From NCBI RefSeq assembly GCF_036375055.1, contig NZ_DASUSQ010000062.1, positions 25,277-89,276 on the forward strand: 64,000 nucleotides of DNA, in the 5' to 3' direction. Source of the stretch: Umezawaea sp036375055. Its GTDB lineage: Bacteria > Actinomycetota > Actinomycetes > Mycobacteriales > Pseudonocardiaceae. Position numbers and translations under genes: made by a program. Of this stretch, positions 25,897 through 35,119 are shown piece by piece (position 1 is the stretch's first letter; the number at the start of each line of letters is the position of its first letter). The notes below the pieces were generated by a model, which saw only the letters and a program-made list of their open reading frames with translations, ran no database searches and was not told the origin of the DNA.

Positions 25897-27555
25897 CTAC
25901 CTCCGGAACGAGACCTGGAGCAGCGGCGCGGACGTCTCCGAGAAGAAGTCGTTGCCCTTGTCGTCCACCACGACGAACGCGGGGAATTCCTCGACCTCGA
26001 TCTTCCACACCGCTTCCATGCCCAGCTCGGCGTACTCCAGCACGTCGACCTTGCGGATGCAGTCCTGCGCCAGCCGCGCGGCCGGGCCGCCGATGGAGCC
26101 CAGGTAGAACCCGCCGTGCGACTCGCAGGCGTTGGTGACCTGCTTCGACCGGTTGCCCTTCGCCAGCATCACCAGCGAACCGCCCGCCGCCTGGAACTCC
26201 TCGACGTAGGAGTCCATCCGGCCCGCGGTGGTCGGGCCGAACGAGCCGGACGCGTAGCCCTCCGGCGTCTTGGCCGGACCGGCGTAGTAGACCGGGTGGT
26301 CCTTCAGGTACTGCGGCATCCCCTCGCCCGCGTCGAGCCGCTCCTTGATCTTGGCGTGCGCGATGTCGCGCGCCACCACCAGCGGTCCGGTCAGCGACAC
26401 CCGCGTCTTCACCGGCAGCGCGGACAGCGCGGCGCGGATCTCCGCCATCGGCAGGGTGAGGTCGATCTTCACGACCTCGTCCGACAGGTGCTCGTCCTCG
26501 ACGTCGGGCAGGAAGTGCGCCGGGTCGCGTTCCAGCTGCTCGATGAACACGCCGTCGGCGGTGATCTTCGCCTTGACCTGGCGGTCCGCCGAGCAGGACA
26601 CCGCGATGCCGACCGGGCAGGACGCGCCGTGCCGGGGGAGGCGGACGACGCGGACGTCGTGGCAGAAGTACTTGCCGCCGAACTGGGCTCCGATGCCGAA
26701 GTTCCGGGTCAGCTCCAGGACCTGCTGCTCCAGGTCGGTGTCGCGGAACGCGTGGCCCAGCGGAGAGCCCTCGGTCGGCAGGCCGTCGAGGTAGCGGGCG
26801 GACGCGAGCTTCGCGACCTTGAGGTTCTGCTCGGCCGACAGGCCGCCCACGACCACGGCGAGGTGGTAGGGCGGGCACGCGGCCGTGCCGAGCGAGCGCA
26901 GCTTCTCGTCCAGGAACGCGGCCAGCCGCTTCGGGTTCAGCAGCGCCTTCGTCTCCTGGTAGAGGAACGTCTTGTTGGCGCTGCCGCCGCCCTTGGCCAT
27001 GAACAGGAACTCGTACTTCGGCTCCGTGCCGGGCGCGGTGAACAGGTCGATCTGCGCGGGCAGGTTGGTGCCGGTGTTCTTCTCGTCCCAGAACGTCGTC
27101 GGCGCCATCTGCGAGTACCGCAGGTTCAGCTCCTGGTAGGCGTCGAAGATGCCGCGCGACAGCGCCTCCTCGTCCGTCCCGCCGGTCAGCACGCCCTCGG
27201 TGCGCTTGCCCATGACGATCGCGGTGCCGGTGTCCTGGCACATGGGCAGCACACCGCCCGCGGCGATGTTGGCGTTGCGCAGCAGGTCCATCGCGACGAA
27301 CCGGTCGTTGCCGCTGGCCTCGGGGTCGTCCACGATCGCGCGCAGCTGGGCGAGGTGCGACGGGCGCAGCAGGTGCTGGATGTCGCGGATCGCTTCCTTG
27401 GCCAGCAGCGTCAGCGTCTCGGGGCTGATCTCCAGGAACGTTCGACCCGCGGCCTCGACGACCTTCACGCCCTCGTCGGTGAGGAGGCGGTACTCGGTCG
27501 TGGTGTCCTTCGCCAGCGGGAGGACGTCTGTGTACTGGAACGTGGTGGTGGGCAC
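25897..27555 (-). CDS. Fumarate hydratase, class I
   Basis: A 552-residue iron-sulfur fumarase, N- and C-terminal parts fused as usual for the family. Candidate 4Fe-4S ligands are in MCQDTGTA (residue about 105), GASCPVGI and the C-terminal half; KGGGSANKTFL, GGLSAEQNLK and GNRSKQVT are family blocks. It converts fumarate to malate in the TCA cycle. It stands alone, with a terminator on the downstream side and a 250-base gap to the sigma gene upstream. Confidence 0.93.
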   Translation of the reverse strand: MPTTTFQYTDVLPLAKDTTTEYRLLTDEGVKVVEAAGRTFLEISPETLTLLAKEAIRDIQHLLRPSHLAQLRAIVDDPEASGNDRFVAMDLLRNANIAAGGVLPMCQDTGTAIVMGKRTEGVLTGGTDEEALSRGIFDAYQELNLRYSQMAPTTFWDEKNTGTNLPAQIDLFTAPGTEPKYEFLFMAKGGGSANKTFLYQETKALLNPKRLAAFLDEKLRSLGTAACPPYHLAVVVGGLSAEQNLKVAKLASARYLDGLPTEGSPLGHAFRDTDLEQQVLELTRNFGIGAQFGGKYFCHDVRVVRLPRHGASCPVGIAVSCSADRQVKAKITADGVFIEQLERDPAHFLPDVEDEHLSDEVVKIDLTLPMAEIRAALSALPVKTRVSLTGPLVVARDIAHAKIKERLDAGEGMPQYLKDHPVYYAGPAKTPEGYASGSFGPTTAGRMDSYVEEFQAAGGSLVMLAKGNRSKQVTNACESHGGFYLGSIGGPAARLAQDCIRKVDVLEYAELGMEAVWKIEVEEFPAFVVVDDKGNDFFSETSAPLLQVSFRR

Positions 27556-27705
27556 GTCGGCGGGCTCCCTTGCGCGCTTCGGAATCCGACAAACGTATCC
27601 GATCGACGTCGCCCTACCGCTCCACCGGGATGTGATTCGCGTCCTTCGGGGCCGTCAATAGCGGAAGGCCGGGCCGGCCCCCGACCGCCCCGACCTTCCT
27701 TCGTA

Positions 27706-27742
27706 GGCGACCGCCCCCACGTGATGAGGTGGGGGCGTCGCC
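27706..27742. terminator. Hairpin in the sigma factor-fumarase gap
   Basis: GGCGACCGCCCCCAC (27706-27720) pairs with GTGGGGGCGTCGCC (27729-27742) with one bulged base; no T-run. Likely terminator of the sigma factor transcript. Confidence 0.5.
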
Positions 27743-27807
27743 AGGTCCGTGTAGAGCAGAACCGTGCCGTGATCCGCATCACAAGTCAACGCGGCCAAAC
27801 GGGTGAG

Positions 27808-28803
27808 TCAGCTCGCGTAGGCCCGCAGCTTCTCCGCGCGCTCGCCCTGCCGCAGCTTCGACATGACCTCGCGCTCGATCTGGCGGACGCGCTCGCGGGA
27901 CAGCCCGAAGCGCTTGCCGATCTGGTCGAGCGTCCGCGGCTGGCCGTCCTCCAGGCCGTACCGCAGCCGGATGACCGCCTGCTCGCGCGGGTCGAGCGTG
28001 GACAGCACGCGCCGCAGGTCGTCCTGGAGCAGGCCGGAGATGACCGCGCTCTCGGCGTCCGTGGCGTCGGAGTCCTCGATGAAGTCGCCCAGGGGGGCGT
28101 CCTCCTCGGCGCCGACCGGCATGTCCAGGCTCACCGGGTCGCGGGCGTGGTCGAGCAGGTCGGAGACCTTCTCGGCGCTGATGCCCGATTCCTTGGCGAG
28201 TTCCTCGGTCGTCGCTTCCCGGCCGAGCTGCTGGTGCAGATCGCGCTTGATCCGCGCCAACTTGTTCACCTGTTCCACCAGGTGGACGGGAAGGCGGATG
28301 GTGCGACCTTGATCCGCCATTCCGCGGGTGATCGCTTGGCGGATCCACCACGTCGCGTAGGTCGAAAACTTGAAACCCTTGGTGTAGTCGAACTTCTCCA
28401 CCGCGCGGATCAGACCCAGGTTGCCTTCCTGGATCAGATCGAGGAGCGGCATTCCACGACCGGTGTATCGCTTGGCCAGCGAAACGACCAGACGGAGATT
28501 CGCTTCGAGCAGGTGGTTCTTTGCCACGTGGCCGTCCCGCACCAGCGCGCGCAGTTCTTCGCGACGCGTGGGGGACAGGCGCTTCGCGGTCTCGGCCATG
28601 TGCTGCGCGAAGACGCCCGCTTCGATCCGCTTCGCCAGTTCGACCTCCTCCGCCGCTGTGAGCAGGGCGGTCTTGCCGATGCCGTTCAGGTAGACTCGAA
28701 CGAGATCGGCGGCCGGACCCTGAGCGTCCAGGTCGAGTTCGGCGGGACTGATGTGGCTGACGGTGGTGTCGACCTCGCGGTCGAAGACCCTCGGGACGGT
28801 CAT
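27808..28803 (-). CDS. sigB: SigB-type (group 2) RNA polymerase sigma factor
   Basis: A 331-residue sigma-70 protein with regions 1.2 to 4.2: VRVYLNGIGKTALLTAAEEV (1.2), LRLVVSLAKRYTGRGMP and KFSTYATWWIRQAI (2), LRYGLEDGQPRTLDQIGKRF and LSRERVRQIE (4.2). It lacks the long N-terminal tail of the principal sigma factor at 45925 and resembles mycobacterial SigB, a stress and stationary-phase factor. GGAGGGAG precedes the ATG. An alternative-sigma type promoter element lies about 100 bases upstream. Confidence 0.88.
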   Translation of the reverse strand: MTVPRVFDREVDTTVSHISPAELDLDAQGPAADLVRVYLNGIGKTALLTAAEEVELAKRIEAGVFAQHMAETAKRLSPTRREELRALVRDGHVAKNHLLEANLRLVVSLAKRYTGRGMPLLDLIQEGNLGLIRAVEKFDYTKGFKFSTYATWWIRQAITRGMADQGRTIRLPVHLVEQVNKLARIKRDLHQQLGREATTEELAKESGISAEKVSDLLDHARDPVSLDMPVGAEEDAPLGDFIEDSDATDAESAVISGLLQDDLRRVLSTLDPREQAVIRLRYGLEDGQPRTLDQIGKRFGLSRERVRQIEREVMSKLRQGERAEKLRAYAS

Positions 28804-28899
28804 GGAACTCCCTCCCCCTTTGTCGCGGGCTGGCGTGCGGGTGCGTCACACACCTGCGCTGCACTGCGCAGTGAGCCTTTCGGCGTCGGGGCCCGCTGG

Positions 28900-28925
28900 G
28901 TACCCATCGCTTGCCGGCTGGACAC
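28900..28925 (-). promoter_or_regulatory. Candidate alternative-sigma promoter of the sigB-type gene
   Basis: Minus strand GTGT (28925-28922), 16 bases, GGGTAC (28905-28900). This fits the GNNT-N14-16-GGGTAY pattern known for Streptomyces SigB/F-type factors. The remaining gap 28926-29032 shows nothing else clear. Confidence 0.35.
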
Positions 28926-29032
28926 TGGGGAAACGCGTCGGAATGCCAATTCGTTCCCGCCTCCCTGACATGAAGACGTCTCCGCCGTCACACCCGTTGC
29001 TCGCGCAATGCTGAGGATTTCCTGAGAGCGTC

Positions 29033-29458
29033 CTAGAGTTCGACCAAAACCGTGAACGGTCCGTCGTTCACGCTCCGCACCGACATCATCGCGCCGAACC
29101 GTCCTGTTTCGACTCGGGCACCCTTTTGTCGCAGTTCCCGCACCACTCCCTCGATCAAGGGTTCCGCGCGTTCGGGCCGGGCGGCCGCCGTCCACGAGGG
29201 ACGGCGACCCTTCCGCGTCTCGCCGTAGAGGGTGAACTGGCTCACAACGAGCAGGGGCGCACCGGTCGACGCGCACGATTCCTCGTCCCTCAGGACCCGC
29301 AGCTCGTGCAGCTTCCGAGCCATGACCGGAACCATCGCCGCGTCGTCGTCGACGTGCACTCCGAGCAGCACCAACAGCCCCGGCTCGTCGATCGACCCGA
29401 CGACCAGATCCCCCACGGTCACGCTCGCCTGTGTGACTCGCGACACAACAGCTCTCAC
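29033..29458 (-). CDS. dtd: D-aminoacyl-tRNA deacylase
   Basis: A 141-residue Dtd. It removes D-amino acids from tRNA. The two active-site blocks are present: SQFTLYGETRKGRRPSW (residue about 78) and the Gly-cisPro loop NDGPFTVLVEL at the C-terminus. The GTG at 29458 overlaps the stop of the methyltransferase gene by 4 bases (GTGA), so the two are coupled. Confidence 0.93.
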   Translation of the reverse strand: MRAVVSRVTQASVTVGDLVVGSIDEPGLLVLLGVHVDDDAAMVPVMARKLHELRVLRDEESCASTGAPLLVVSQFTLYGETRKGRRPSWTAAARPERAEPLIEGVVRELRQKGARVETGRFGAMMSVRSVNDGPFTVLVEL

Positions 29459-30939
29459 GCGGGCCTCAACATGCCGTGCCGGACCAGGTCGCGCACCACC
29501 GGCAGGGCGTTCGCGATCAGCCCGTCGACCGGCTGGTCGTGCGCGAACGCCAGCAGCGTCACGAGGTCCTCCAGCGGCAGCGCCCCCCTGCACCCCGCCA
29601 GCAGCGCCGCGGCGACCTCGTCCAGCTCGTGCTGCCACCCCGGCCCGTCCTGCCGGTGCAGGCGGCGCACGACGGCCGTCCAGCCCTCGTCGTCCGGCGA
29701 GGACACCTCCTCCAGCAGCACCGACTCGGGCACGGTGAACCGCGTCGCCAGCAGCGCCTCGGCGGACCCGTTGGCCCTCAGCCACTCGACCCGGTCCAGC
29801 CACAGCGACGTCTCCGGCCCCAGCGGGTCCACGTACGCGTGCCGCAGGTCCTCGCAGACGACCTCGGCGTGCGAGCCGGACGTCCTCCGCAGCGTGACGA
29901 ACCCGAACCCGACGCCCTCCACGTCGTTGCGGGCGAACCAGTCGAGCCACACGGCGGCCTTCTCCCGCCCCTCGGGCGACCGCGGGTCGACACCGGCGTC
30001 CCGCAGCCACGTCCCCACGTACAGCGCCGGGTCGGCGACGTCCCGCTGCACGAACCACGCGTCGACGCCGCCGCGGGGCAGCCACGAGGACACCCGGTCG
30101 CCCCAGTCCTCACCCCTGCGGTGCAGCCAGGAGGCGAGGAGCTGCCCCACACCGCCCTCGTTGAGGAACGAGGGCATCTGCCGCACGACGAGCGCGCTGG
30201 CGTCGTCGCCGCCGAGCCCGGAGTCGCGGTACGTGTAGTCGACGCGCGGCGGCCCGACGACGAAGGGCGGGTTGCAGACGATCTGGTCGAACCGCCGACC
30301 GGCCACCGGGCCGAACCACTCGCCCCTGCCGAGTTCGACGTCCAGCCCGTTCAGCAGGAACGTCCCCCTCGCCAGCGCCAGCGCCCGCTCGGACAGGTCC
30401 GTGGCGGTGACGCGCTCCGCGTGCCGGGAGGCGTGCAGGACCTGGACACCGCACCCCGTCCCCACGTCGAGCAGGGACCCGACGGGCCTGCGGGCCGTGG
30501 CGCGGGCCAGGCTGATCGAGGCCTGCCCGATCCCCAGCACGTGGTCGGGTGGAACGGGCCCACCGCGCTGCTCGGCGTCGAGGTCGGCGACCACCCACCA
30601 GGAGTCGTGCGGCCGGACGTCCAACCCGGCCCGGAAACCGCCGGGGTCGGCCCGCAGCACCTCGGCGGCCAGCAGCTGGTCGACGTCCGCGGACTTGAAC
30701 GCGGTGGTGACGTCGGCCTCGGACTCGACGTCGCCCAGCAGGAACAGCCGGACGAACGTCCCCAGCGCCCCGGCGTCCCGCGTGGCCCGGCGGGCCGCCT
30801 CGGGTTCACCCCTCGTCATGGCGGCGTGGGCCTGCCCGCCCAGGGCGGCCAGCACCCCGTCGGTGTCGTAACCGGCGGTCTGGAAGGCGTCGCGGAGACG
30901 CGAGGTCAACTCGGGGGAGAAGTCAGGGAGCACGGGCAC
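29455..30939 (-). CDS. SAM-dependent methyltransferase (HemK/RsmC-like)
   Basis: A 494-residue protein with an N-terminal domain of about 150 residues of unknown role, then a class I methyltransferase core: LLDVGTGCGVQVLHAS (motif I) and NPPFVVGPP (motif IV). The NPPF motif indicates methylation of an amide or exocyclic amine on protein Gln, RNA or DNA. A C-terminal extension of about 170 residues follows. I think this is the actinobacterial DUF7059/DUF7782 type. The GTG at 30939 lacks a strong ribosome site. The substrate is unknown; coupling to dtd hints at translation. Confidence 0.8.
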   Translation of the reverse strand: MPVLPDFSPELTSRLRDAFQTAGYDTDGVLAALGGQAHAAMTRGEPEAARRATRDAGALGTFVRLFLLGDVESEADVTTAFKSADVDQLLAAEVLRADPGGFRAGLDVRPHDSWWVVADLDAEQRGGPVPPDHVLGIGQASISLARATARRPVGSLLDVGTGCGVQVLHASRHAERVTATDLSERALALARGTFLLNGLDVELGRGEWFGPVAGRRFDQIVCNPPFVVGPPRVDYTYRDSGLGGDDASALVVRQMPSFLNEGGVGQLLASWLHRRGEDWGDRVSSWLPRGGVDAWFVQRDVADPALYVGTWLRDAGVDPRSPEGREKAAVWLDWFARNDVEGVGFGFVTLRRTSGSHAEVVCEDLRHAYVDPLGPETSLWLDRVEWLRANGSAEALLATRFTVPESVLLEEVSSPDDEGWTAVVRRLHRQDGPGWQHELDEVAAALLAGCRGALPLEDLVTLLAFAHDQPVDGLIANALPVVRDLVRHGMLRPA

Positions 30940-30959
30940 ATGGTTCCATCCCGCCCGGC

Positions 30960-32468
30960 TCAGCCCCGCTCCCCGTGCACGGCCAGCGCGATGGCCATGG
31001 CCAGCCGCTGCTCGGGGTCGTCCAGGGGCAACGCGGTCACCTCGGCCATCCGCTGCATCCGGTACCGCAGCGTGTTCGGGTGCACCGACAGGGCCCGAGC
31101 GGCCTCCCGCGTGTCCCCCTGGGCGGCCAGCCACGCCCTCAGCGTCTCGGCGTAGGCCGTCCCGTGCTCCCGGTCGTGCCGCAGCAGCTCCGCGACCGGC
31201 CCCCGCGCCGGCAGCCGCCCGCTGTCCGCGGCGGCGGCCAACCGGTGCAGCAGCACCCTCGCCCAAGCCGTGTCGTACACGACGGGCTCGCCCGCCGACA
31301 GGGCCAAGCACTCGTCGGCCTCCTGCCGTGACGCGGACACCTGCACCGCGTCGGCGGCCCCGCCGATCCCCGCCAGCACCGTCGCCTCTGCGGGCAGTTC
31401 CCGCTCCAGCGACCGCACCCACTCCACCGCCACGGCGGCCGAGTCCCCGCACGGCACCACGGTGTAGAGCACGTTCCCGAACAGCGCGCTGCGCCCCGGC
31501 CGCGACCACCCGAAACCGGCGGTGGCCCGTTCGAACGCCAGGAGCGCGGCCCCGTGGTCGGCGTCCCCGACGTGGGCCTGCACGGCGATCACCCGCAGGT
31601 CCACCAGCGGCAACCCCAGCCTGGCCAGCGCCGCGGGCGCCCCGGACGGCGTGTCCAGCAGCGCGATCACCAGGTCCGCCTCGGCCTGCCGCTCCAGGTC
31701 CGCGCTCGCGCGGGCCCGCAGCAGGTGCAGGGCCGACGTGCGGGCCCCGTCCACCAGGGCCGCGGCGCGGGACGCGTCGACGGGCCCGTCCACCTCCACC
31801 CACACGGACCCCAACAACTCCCGCCCGGCCCGCACGGCCGCCACCAGCCGCTCACCCAGCTGCTCCGTCAACCGGGGCACGAAGATCGGCTCGTCCGACA
31901 GCGCCAGGTGCGCGAACACCCCGTAGGAGTCCAGAGCCGCACGGGCCTCCTCGGGCACCTTCCGCCCCAGGATCGTCTGCACCCGCACCTGGTCCACGTC
32001 CTGCTGCCGGTACGAGTACGCCAGCACCCGCGACTGCTGGTCCTCGATGGTGACCGGCCCGCCCACCACGGCCGCTATCGCGTCGGCGACGGCGAACAGG
32101 TCGCCGGACCGCTGACCGCCGAGCACCAGCGTCTGCGCCACGGAGGCCAGCTGGCTCCACGGCACCGACGGGTCCACCAGCAGCACCGCCGCCCCGGACC
32201 GCCGAGCCGCCGCGAGCACCTTCTCGTCCAGCGGAGGCCGCCCGTGCAGCACCACGACGGCGGCCCCGGTCGACCCCACCAGCCGAGCCGCCGCGGCGGC
32301 GGAGGGAATGCCCAGCCCCAGCAGGACGTCGTCAGGAGCGGCGGGTGTCCGCTCGGCGGCGTCGTGCAGCGCCACCCCGCGCAACTCGACGTCGCGTCCG
32401 CGGGGAGCGCAGCTCAGGTGCGTGCCGAGACTCCCCAGCACGTCGACCAGCCGATCGAGGGCGACCAC
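30960..32468 (-). CDS. PucR/CdaR-family transcriptional regulator
   Basis: A 502-residue regulator. The N-terminal part (about 1-130) is PucR-like, the middle (about 290-400) resembles the GGDEF-like domain of CdaR proteins, and the C-terminal HTH is REAARALSVHPNTLRYRMQR (about residues 455-475). Such proteins activate purine, amino acid or sugar-acid catabolism genes. It sits 20 bases upstream of the methyltransferase start on the same strand, and 94 bases from the divergent DUF3099 gene. Its target is unknown. Confidence 0.85.
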   Translation of the reverse strand: MVALDRLVDVLGSLGTHLSCAPRGRDVELRGVALHDAAERTPAAPDDVLLGLGIPSAAAAARLVGSTGAAVVVLHGRPPLDEKVLAAARRSGAAVLLVDPSVPWSQLASVAQTLVLGGQRSGDLFAVADAIAAVVGGPVTIEDQQSRVLAYSYRQQDVDQVRVQTILGRKVPEEARAALDSYGVFAHLALSDEPIFVPRLTEQLGERLVAAVRAGRELLGSVWVEVDGPVDASRAAALVDGARTSALHLLRARASADLERQAEADLVIALLDTPSGAPAALARLGLPLVDLRVIAVQAHVGDADHGAALLAFERATAGFGWSRPGRSALFGNVLYTVVPCGDSAAVAVEWVRSLERELPAEATVLAGIGGAADAVQVSASRQEADECLALSAGEPVVYDTAWARVLLHRLAAAADSGRLPARGPVAELLRHDREHGTAYAETLRAWLAAQGDTREAARALSVHPNTLRYRMQRMAEVTALPLDDPEQRLAMAIALAVHGERG

Positions 32469-32562
32469 GACCGGATCCTAGGTCGGCCCTGTTGTGCACA
32501 CCCCGCTTCGGCGGGTGTTGGATGGGTATCGATGGTGGGACGATGAAGGTGGAGGTGGTGTC

Positions 32563-32883
32563 GTGAGCACATCCGAGCGTGACGACACCCCGGTGCTCAT
32601 CACCGAGGCCGCTCCGTCCCTCGACGAGCAGCACAGGGCCCGGAAGCGGAAGTACGCGATCATGATGAGCGCGCGCATCCCGTGCATCGTCCTGGCCGTG
32701 GTCTTCATCGACATCTGGTGGCTGGCCGTCGCGTTCCTGGTGCTGTCCATCCCGCTGCCGTGGATGGCCGTCCTGATCGCGAACGACCGTCCACCGCGCA
32801 AGTCCGAGAAGGCCAACCGCTACCAGAAGGAGCACAAGGCCATCGCGGCGTCCGGCAAGGATCACCGCGTCATCGACGGCTGA
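32563..32883 (+). CDS. DUF3099 membrane protein
   Basis: A 106-residue protein with two membrane helices (residues about 40-58 and 61-80: IPCIVLAVVFIDIWWLAVAF, then LVLSIPLPWMAVLIAND) and a charged C-terminus, as in the actinobacterial DUF3099 family. The GTG at 32563 follows GGAGG by 7 bases. The last 22 bases overlap the convergent carbohydrate kinase gene. Function unknown. Confidence 0.8.
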   Translation: MSTSERDDTPVLITEAAPSLDEQHRARKRKYAIMMSARIPCIVLAVVFIDIWWLAVAFLVLSIPLPWMAVLIANDRPPRKSEKANRYQKEHKAIAASGKDHRVIDG

Positions 32884-33743
32884 GGCCCCACCAGGGTCAC
32901 GGCCCGCGCGCTCGCCCGGATCCCGCCGAGCAGGGCGTCCCTCTTGGACACGCCCCGCTGCCAGGCCGCGAGGAACCCGGCGTCGAACGCGTCACCCGCG
33001 CCGGTCGAGTCGACGCACTCCACCACCTCCGCGGGCACGGACACGACCTCGTCCTGGTCGACCCAGCTCGCGCCGTCCGCGCCGGACGTCAGCACGACCG
33101 TGCCCACGACGTCCAGCAGCGCCTTCGCCGCGGCGGGGTCGGCGGACCCGGTGAGCGCGATCAGCTCCTCCGCGTTCGGCATCAGGAAGTCGATGCCGCG
33201 CACGTCGTCCAGGAACCCCTCGGGGTCCAGGTCCAGCAGCACCGACGCCTGCGGGTCCACCGACGTCGTCAGCCCCGCCTCCTTCGCCGCGGCCAACGCC
33301 GCCAGCGCGGCGGGCTTGGAGGACGCGTCGAGCAGCACGTAGCCGGACAGGTGCAGGTGCGTCGCGCCCGCCAGCAGCCCCGGATCGAGGTCGGCGGGGG
33401 AGAAGTGCGCGTTCGCGCCCCGGTCGGCCAGCATGCTGCGCTGGCCCCCTGGGTCGACCAGGCACACGACGCAGCACGTCGCGGCCTCCGGGTCGACGGC
33501 GAACGCGCACCGCACGCCCGCCGCCGTCAGCTCGGCGTGCACCTGGCGGCCCGCCGAGTCCGCGCCGACCCTCGCCACCAGCACCGGCTCGGCGCCGCAC
33601 TCGGCGAGCCACGCCGCCGTGTTCGCGCCCGCGCCGCCCGGTTCGATGGTCACGTTCGCCCGCACGTCGCCGCCGTGCGGGATGGGGCCGACGTGCCGGG
33701 CGACCACGTCCAGCCCGGCGTCGCCGACCACGACGATCGTCAC
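32862..33743 (-). CDS. psuK: PfkB-family kinase, probable pseudouridine kinase
   Basis: A 293-residue ribokinase-family kinase. GGAGANTAAWLAECGA (about 35-50) and the catalytic-Asp motif DSTGAGDAFDAGF (about 243-255) are clear. The GTG start overlaps the stop of psuG (GTGA), and PsuK-PsuG pairs degrade pseudouridine: the kinase makes pseudouridine 5'-phosphate. The substrate call comes from the neighbour; ribokinase-type specificity is possible. Its 3' end overlaps the convergent DUF3099 gene. Confidence 0.82.
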   Translation of the reverse strand: MTIVVVGDAGLDVVARHVGPIPHGGDVRANVTIEPGGAGANTAAWLAECGAEPVLVARVGADSAGRQVHAELTAAGVRCAFAVDPEAATCCVVCLVDPGGQRSMLADRGANAHFSPADLDPGLLAGATHLHLSGYVLLDASSKPAALAALAAAKEAGLTTSVDPQASVLLDLDPEGFLDDVRGIDFLMPNAEELIALTGSADPAAAKALLDVVGTVVLTSGADGASWVDQDEVVSVPAEVVECVDSTGAGDAFDAGFLAAWQRGVSKRDALLGGIRASARAVTLVGPQPSMTR

Positions 33744-34651
33744 GGGGCCAGCTCCACGGCGACCTCGGCCGCGAGCCGGGCGTTCGACATGACCAGCGCC
33801 TCGTTGGTGTCGAGGCTCACGCCGCCGCTGGCGCCGTGGAAGTGCTCCAGCAGCACCGGCGTCACGTCCTTGCCGTGCACGCCGCGCGCCCTCAGCAGCT
33901 CCAGGCCGTCCGCGAGCAGCCGGTCGTGCAGGTCGCGGTCCATCTCGAACTCGAACGGCACCGGGTTGGCCAGCAGCACCCCGGAACGGCCGGGAACGCG
34001 GTCGCGGTGCGCGGCCACGACGGCGGCGACGTGCTTGGGGTCGTCCACCCGCCACGGCACGTCGAACTCCGATTCGCGCAGGTAGAACGCGGGGAACCGG
34101 TCGACCCGGTAGCCGAGGACCGGCACCGAGCGGGTCTCCAGCAGTTCCAGGGTCGCGCCGATGTCCAGCACCGACTTCACGCCCGAGCACACGACCAGCA
34201 CCGGGGTGGTGGCCAGCACGTCCAGGTCGGCCGACACGTCCCACGAGTCGTGCGCGCCCCGGTGCACCCCGCCGAGGCCCCCGGTGGCGAACACGTGCAC
34301 GCCCGCGGCGTCCGCGAGCGCCGCCGTGCTCGCGACCGTCGTGGCCCCGTCCCGGCCGAGCGCGTAGGCGGGCCCGAGGTCGCGGCGGGACAGTTTCACC
34401 AGGTCGTTGGCCGGATCGCAGACCCGGTCCAGCTCGTTGGTGCTCAACCCGACGACCGGTACGCCGCTCAGCACGGCGATGGTCGCGGGCACCGCGCCCG
34501 CCGCGCGCACGACCGCCTCCAGCCGTCCGGCGACCTCGCGGTTGCGGCCCGGCGGCAGCCCGTGGGCCAGGATGGTGCTCTCCAGCGCCACCACCGCCCG
34601 GTTCTCCGCCAGCGCGTCCGCGACCTCTTCGGCGATCCTCGTAGTCGTCAC
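33740..34651 (-). CDS. psuG: Pseudouridine-5'-phosphate glycosidase
   Basis: A 303-residue enzyme that splits pseudouridine 5'-phosphate into uracil and ribose 5-phosphate. Family blocks: VALESTILAHGLPPG (about 21-35), TGGLGGVHRGA, VVCSGVKSVLDIGATLE (active-site Lys region) and LLANPVPFEFEM. With PsuK it forms a two-gene operon for salvage of pseudouridine from RNA breakdown. Confidence 0.92.
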   Translation of the reverse strand: MTTTRIAEEVADALAENRAVVALESTILAHGLPPGRNREVAGRLEAVVRAAGAVPATIAVLSGVPVVGLSTNELDRVCDPANDLVKLSRRDLGPAYALGRDGATTVASTAALADAAGVHVFATGGLGGVHRGAHDSWDVSADLDVLATTPVLVVCSGVKSVLDIGATLELLETRSVPVLGYRVDRFPAFYLRESEFDVPWRVDDPKHVAAVVAAHRDRVPGRSGVLLANPVPFEFEMDRDLHDRLLADGLELLRARGVHGKDVTPVLLEHFHGASGGVSLDTNEALVMSNARLAAEVAVELAP

Positions 34652-34714
34652 GAGCGGTAATGATGACCGACCGACCCGCTAGGCCGAAAACGAGCGGTGG
34701 GGCATCATGGTGTG

Positions 34715-34969
34715 GTGAGCACCTCGACCCAGACGCTTCCGAAGACCGACGAGCGGTCCCAGGGCACCGACTCCACCGGTGACGACTCGCCGAAGATGTT
34801 CCACTACGTGCGCAAGGCCAAGATCGCGGAGAGCGCGGTCATGGGCACGCACGTCGTGGCGCTGTGCGGCGAGGTCTTCCCGGTGACGAAGTCGGCGAAG
34901 CCCGGCTCGCCGGTGTGCCCGGACTGCAAGAAGATCTACGACGGCCTGCCGCCCGGCGGCGACGACTAG
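34715..34969 (+). CDS. DUF3039 protein
   Basis: A small protein of 84 residues from GTG 34715 (GTG 34712 is next to it and equally possible). The conserved part is FHYVRKAKIAESAVMGTHVV, then ALCGEVF and CPDCKKIYDGLP. Cys in ALCG with the CPDC pair could bind zinc. This is the DUF3039 family, widespread in actinobacteria, function unknown. It is divergent from psuG with about 60 bases between. Confidence 0.82.
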   Translation: MSTSTQTLPKTDERSQGTDSTGDDSPKMFHYVRKAKIAESAVMGTHVVALCGEVFPVTKSAKPGSPVCPDCKKIYDGLPPGGDD

Positions 34970-35040
34970 AACGCCCGTCCTGACGACCTCGGCGCGCACG
35001 GGTCCACCGCGCACGCCGGGGTTTCGGCTGTCGCGGCCAA

Positions 35041-35062
35041 TATAGTCATCAAGTGTGACTAT
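35041..35062. promoter_or_regulatory. Operator-like dyad over a -10 sequence
   Basis: ATAGTCA (35042-35048) and TGACTAT (35056-35062), perfect 7-base arms with a 7-base spacer. TATAGT at 35041-35046 could be the -10 for the gene at 35120. No cognate regulator gene is next to it. Confidence 0.5.
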
Positions 35063-35119
35063 CTCGATCGGTGACGGTATCGTCCTCCTCGACGCGCGCC
35101 GACGAGGAGGACCCCGACG

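Noticed and set aside
29126..31155. Long plus-strand frames opposite dtd and the methyltransferase
   Set aside because: Low-complexity Pro/Arg/Gln-rich products without motifs; the minus strand has intact families there.
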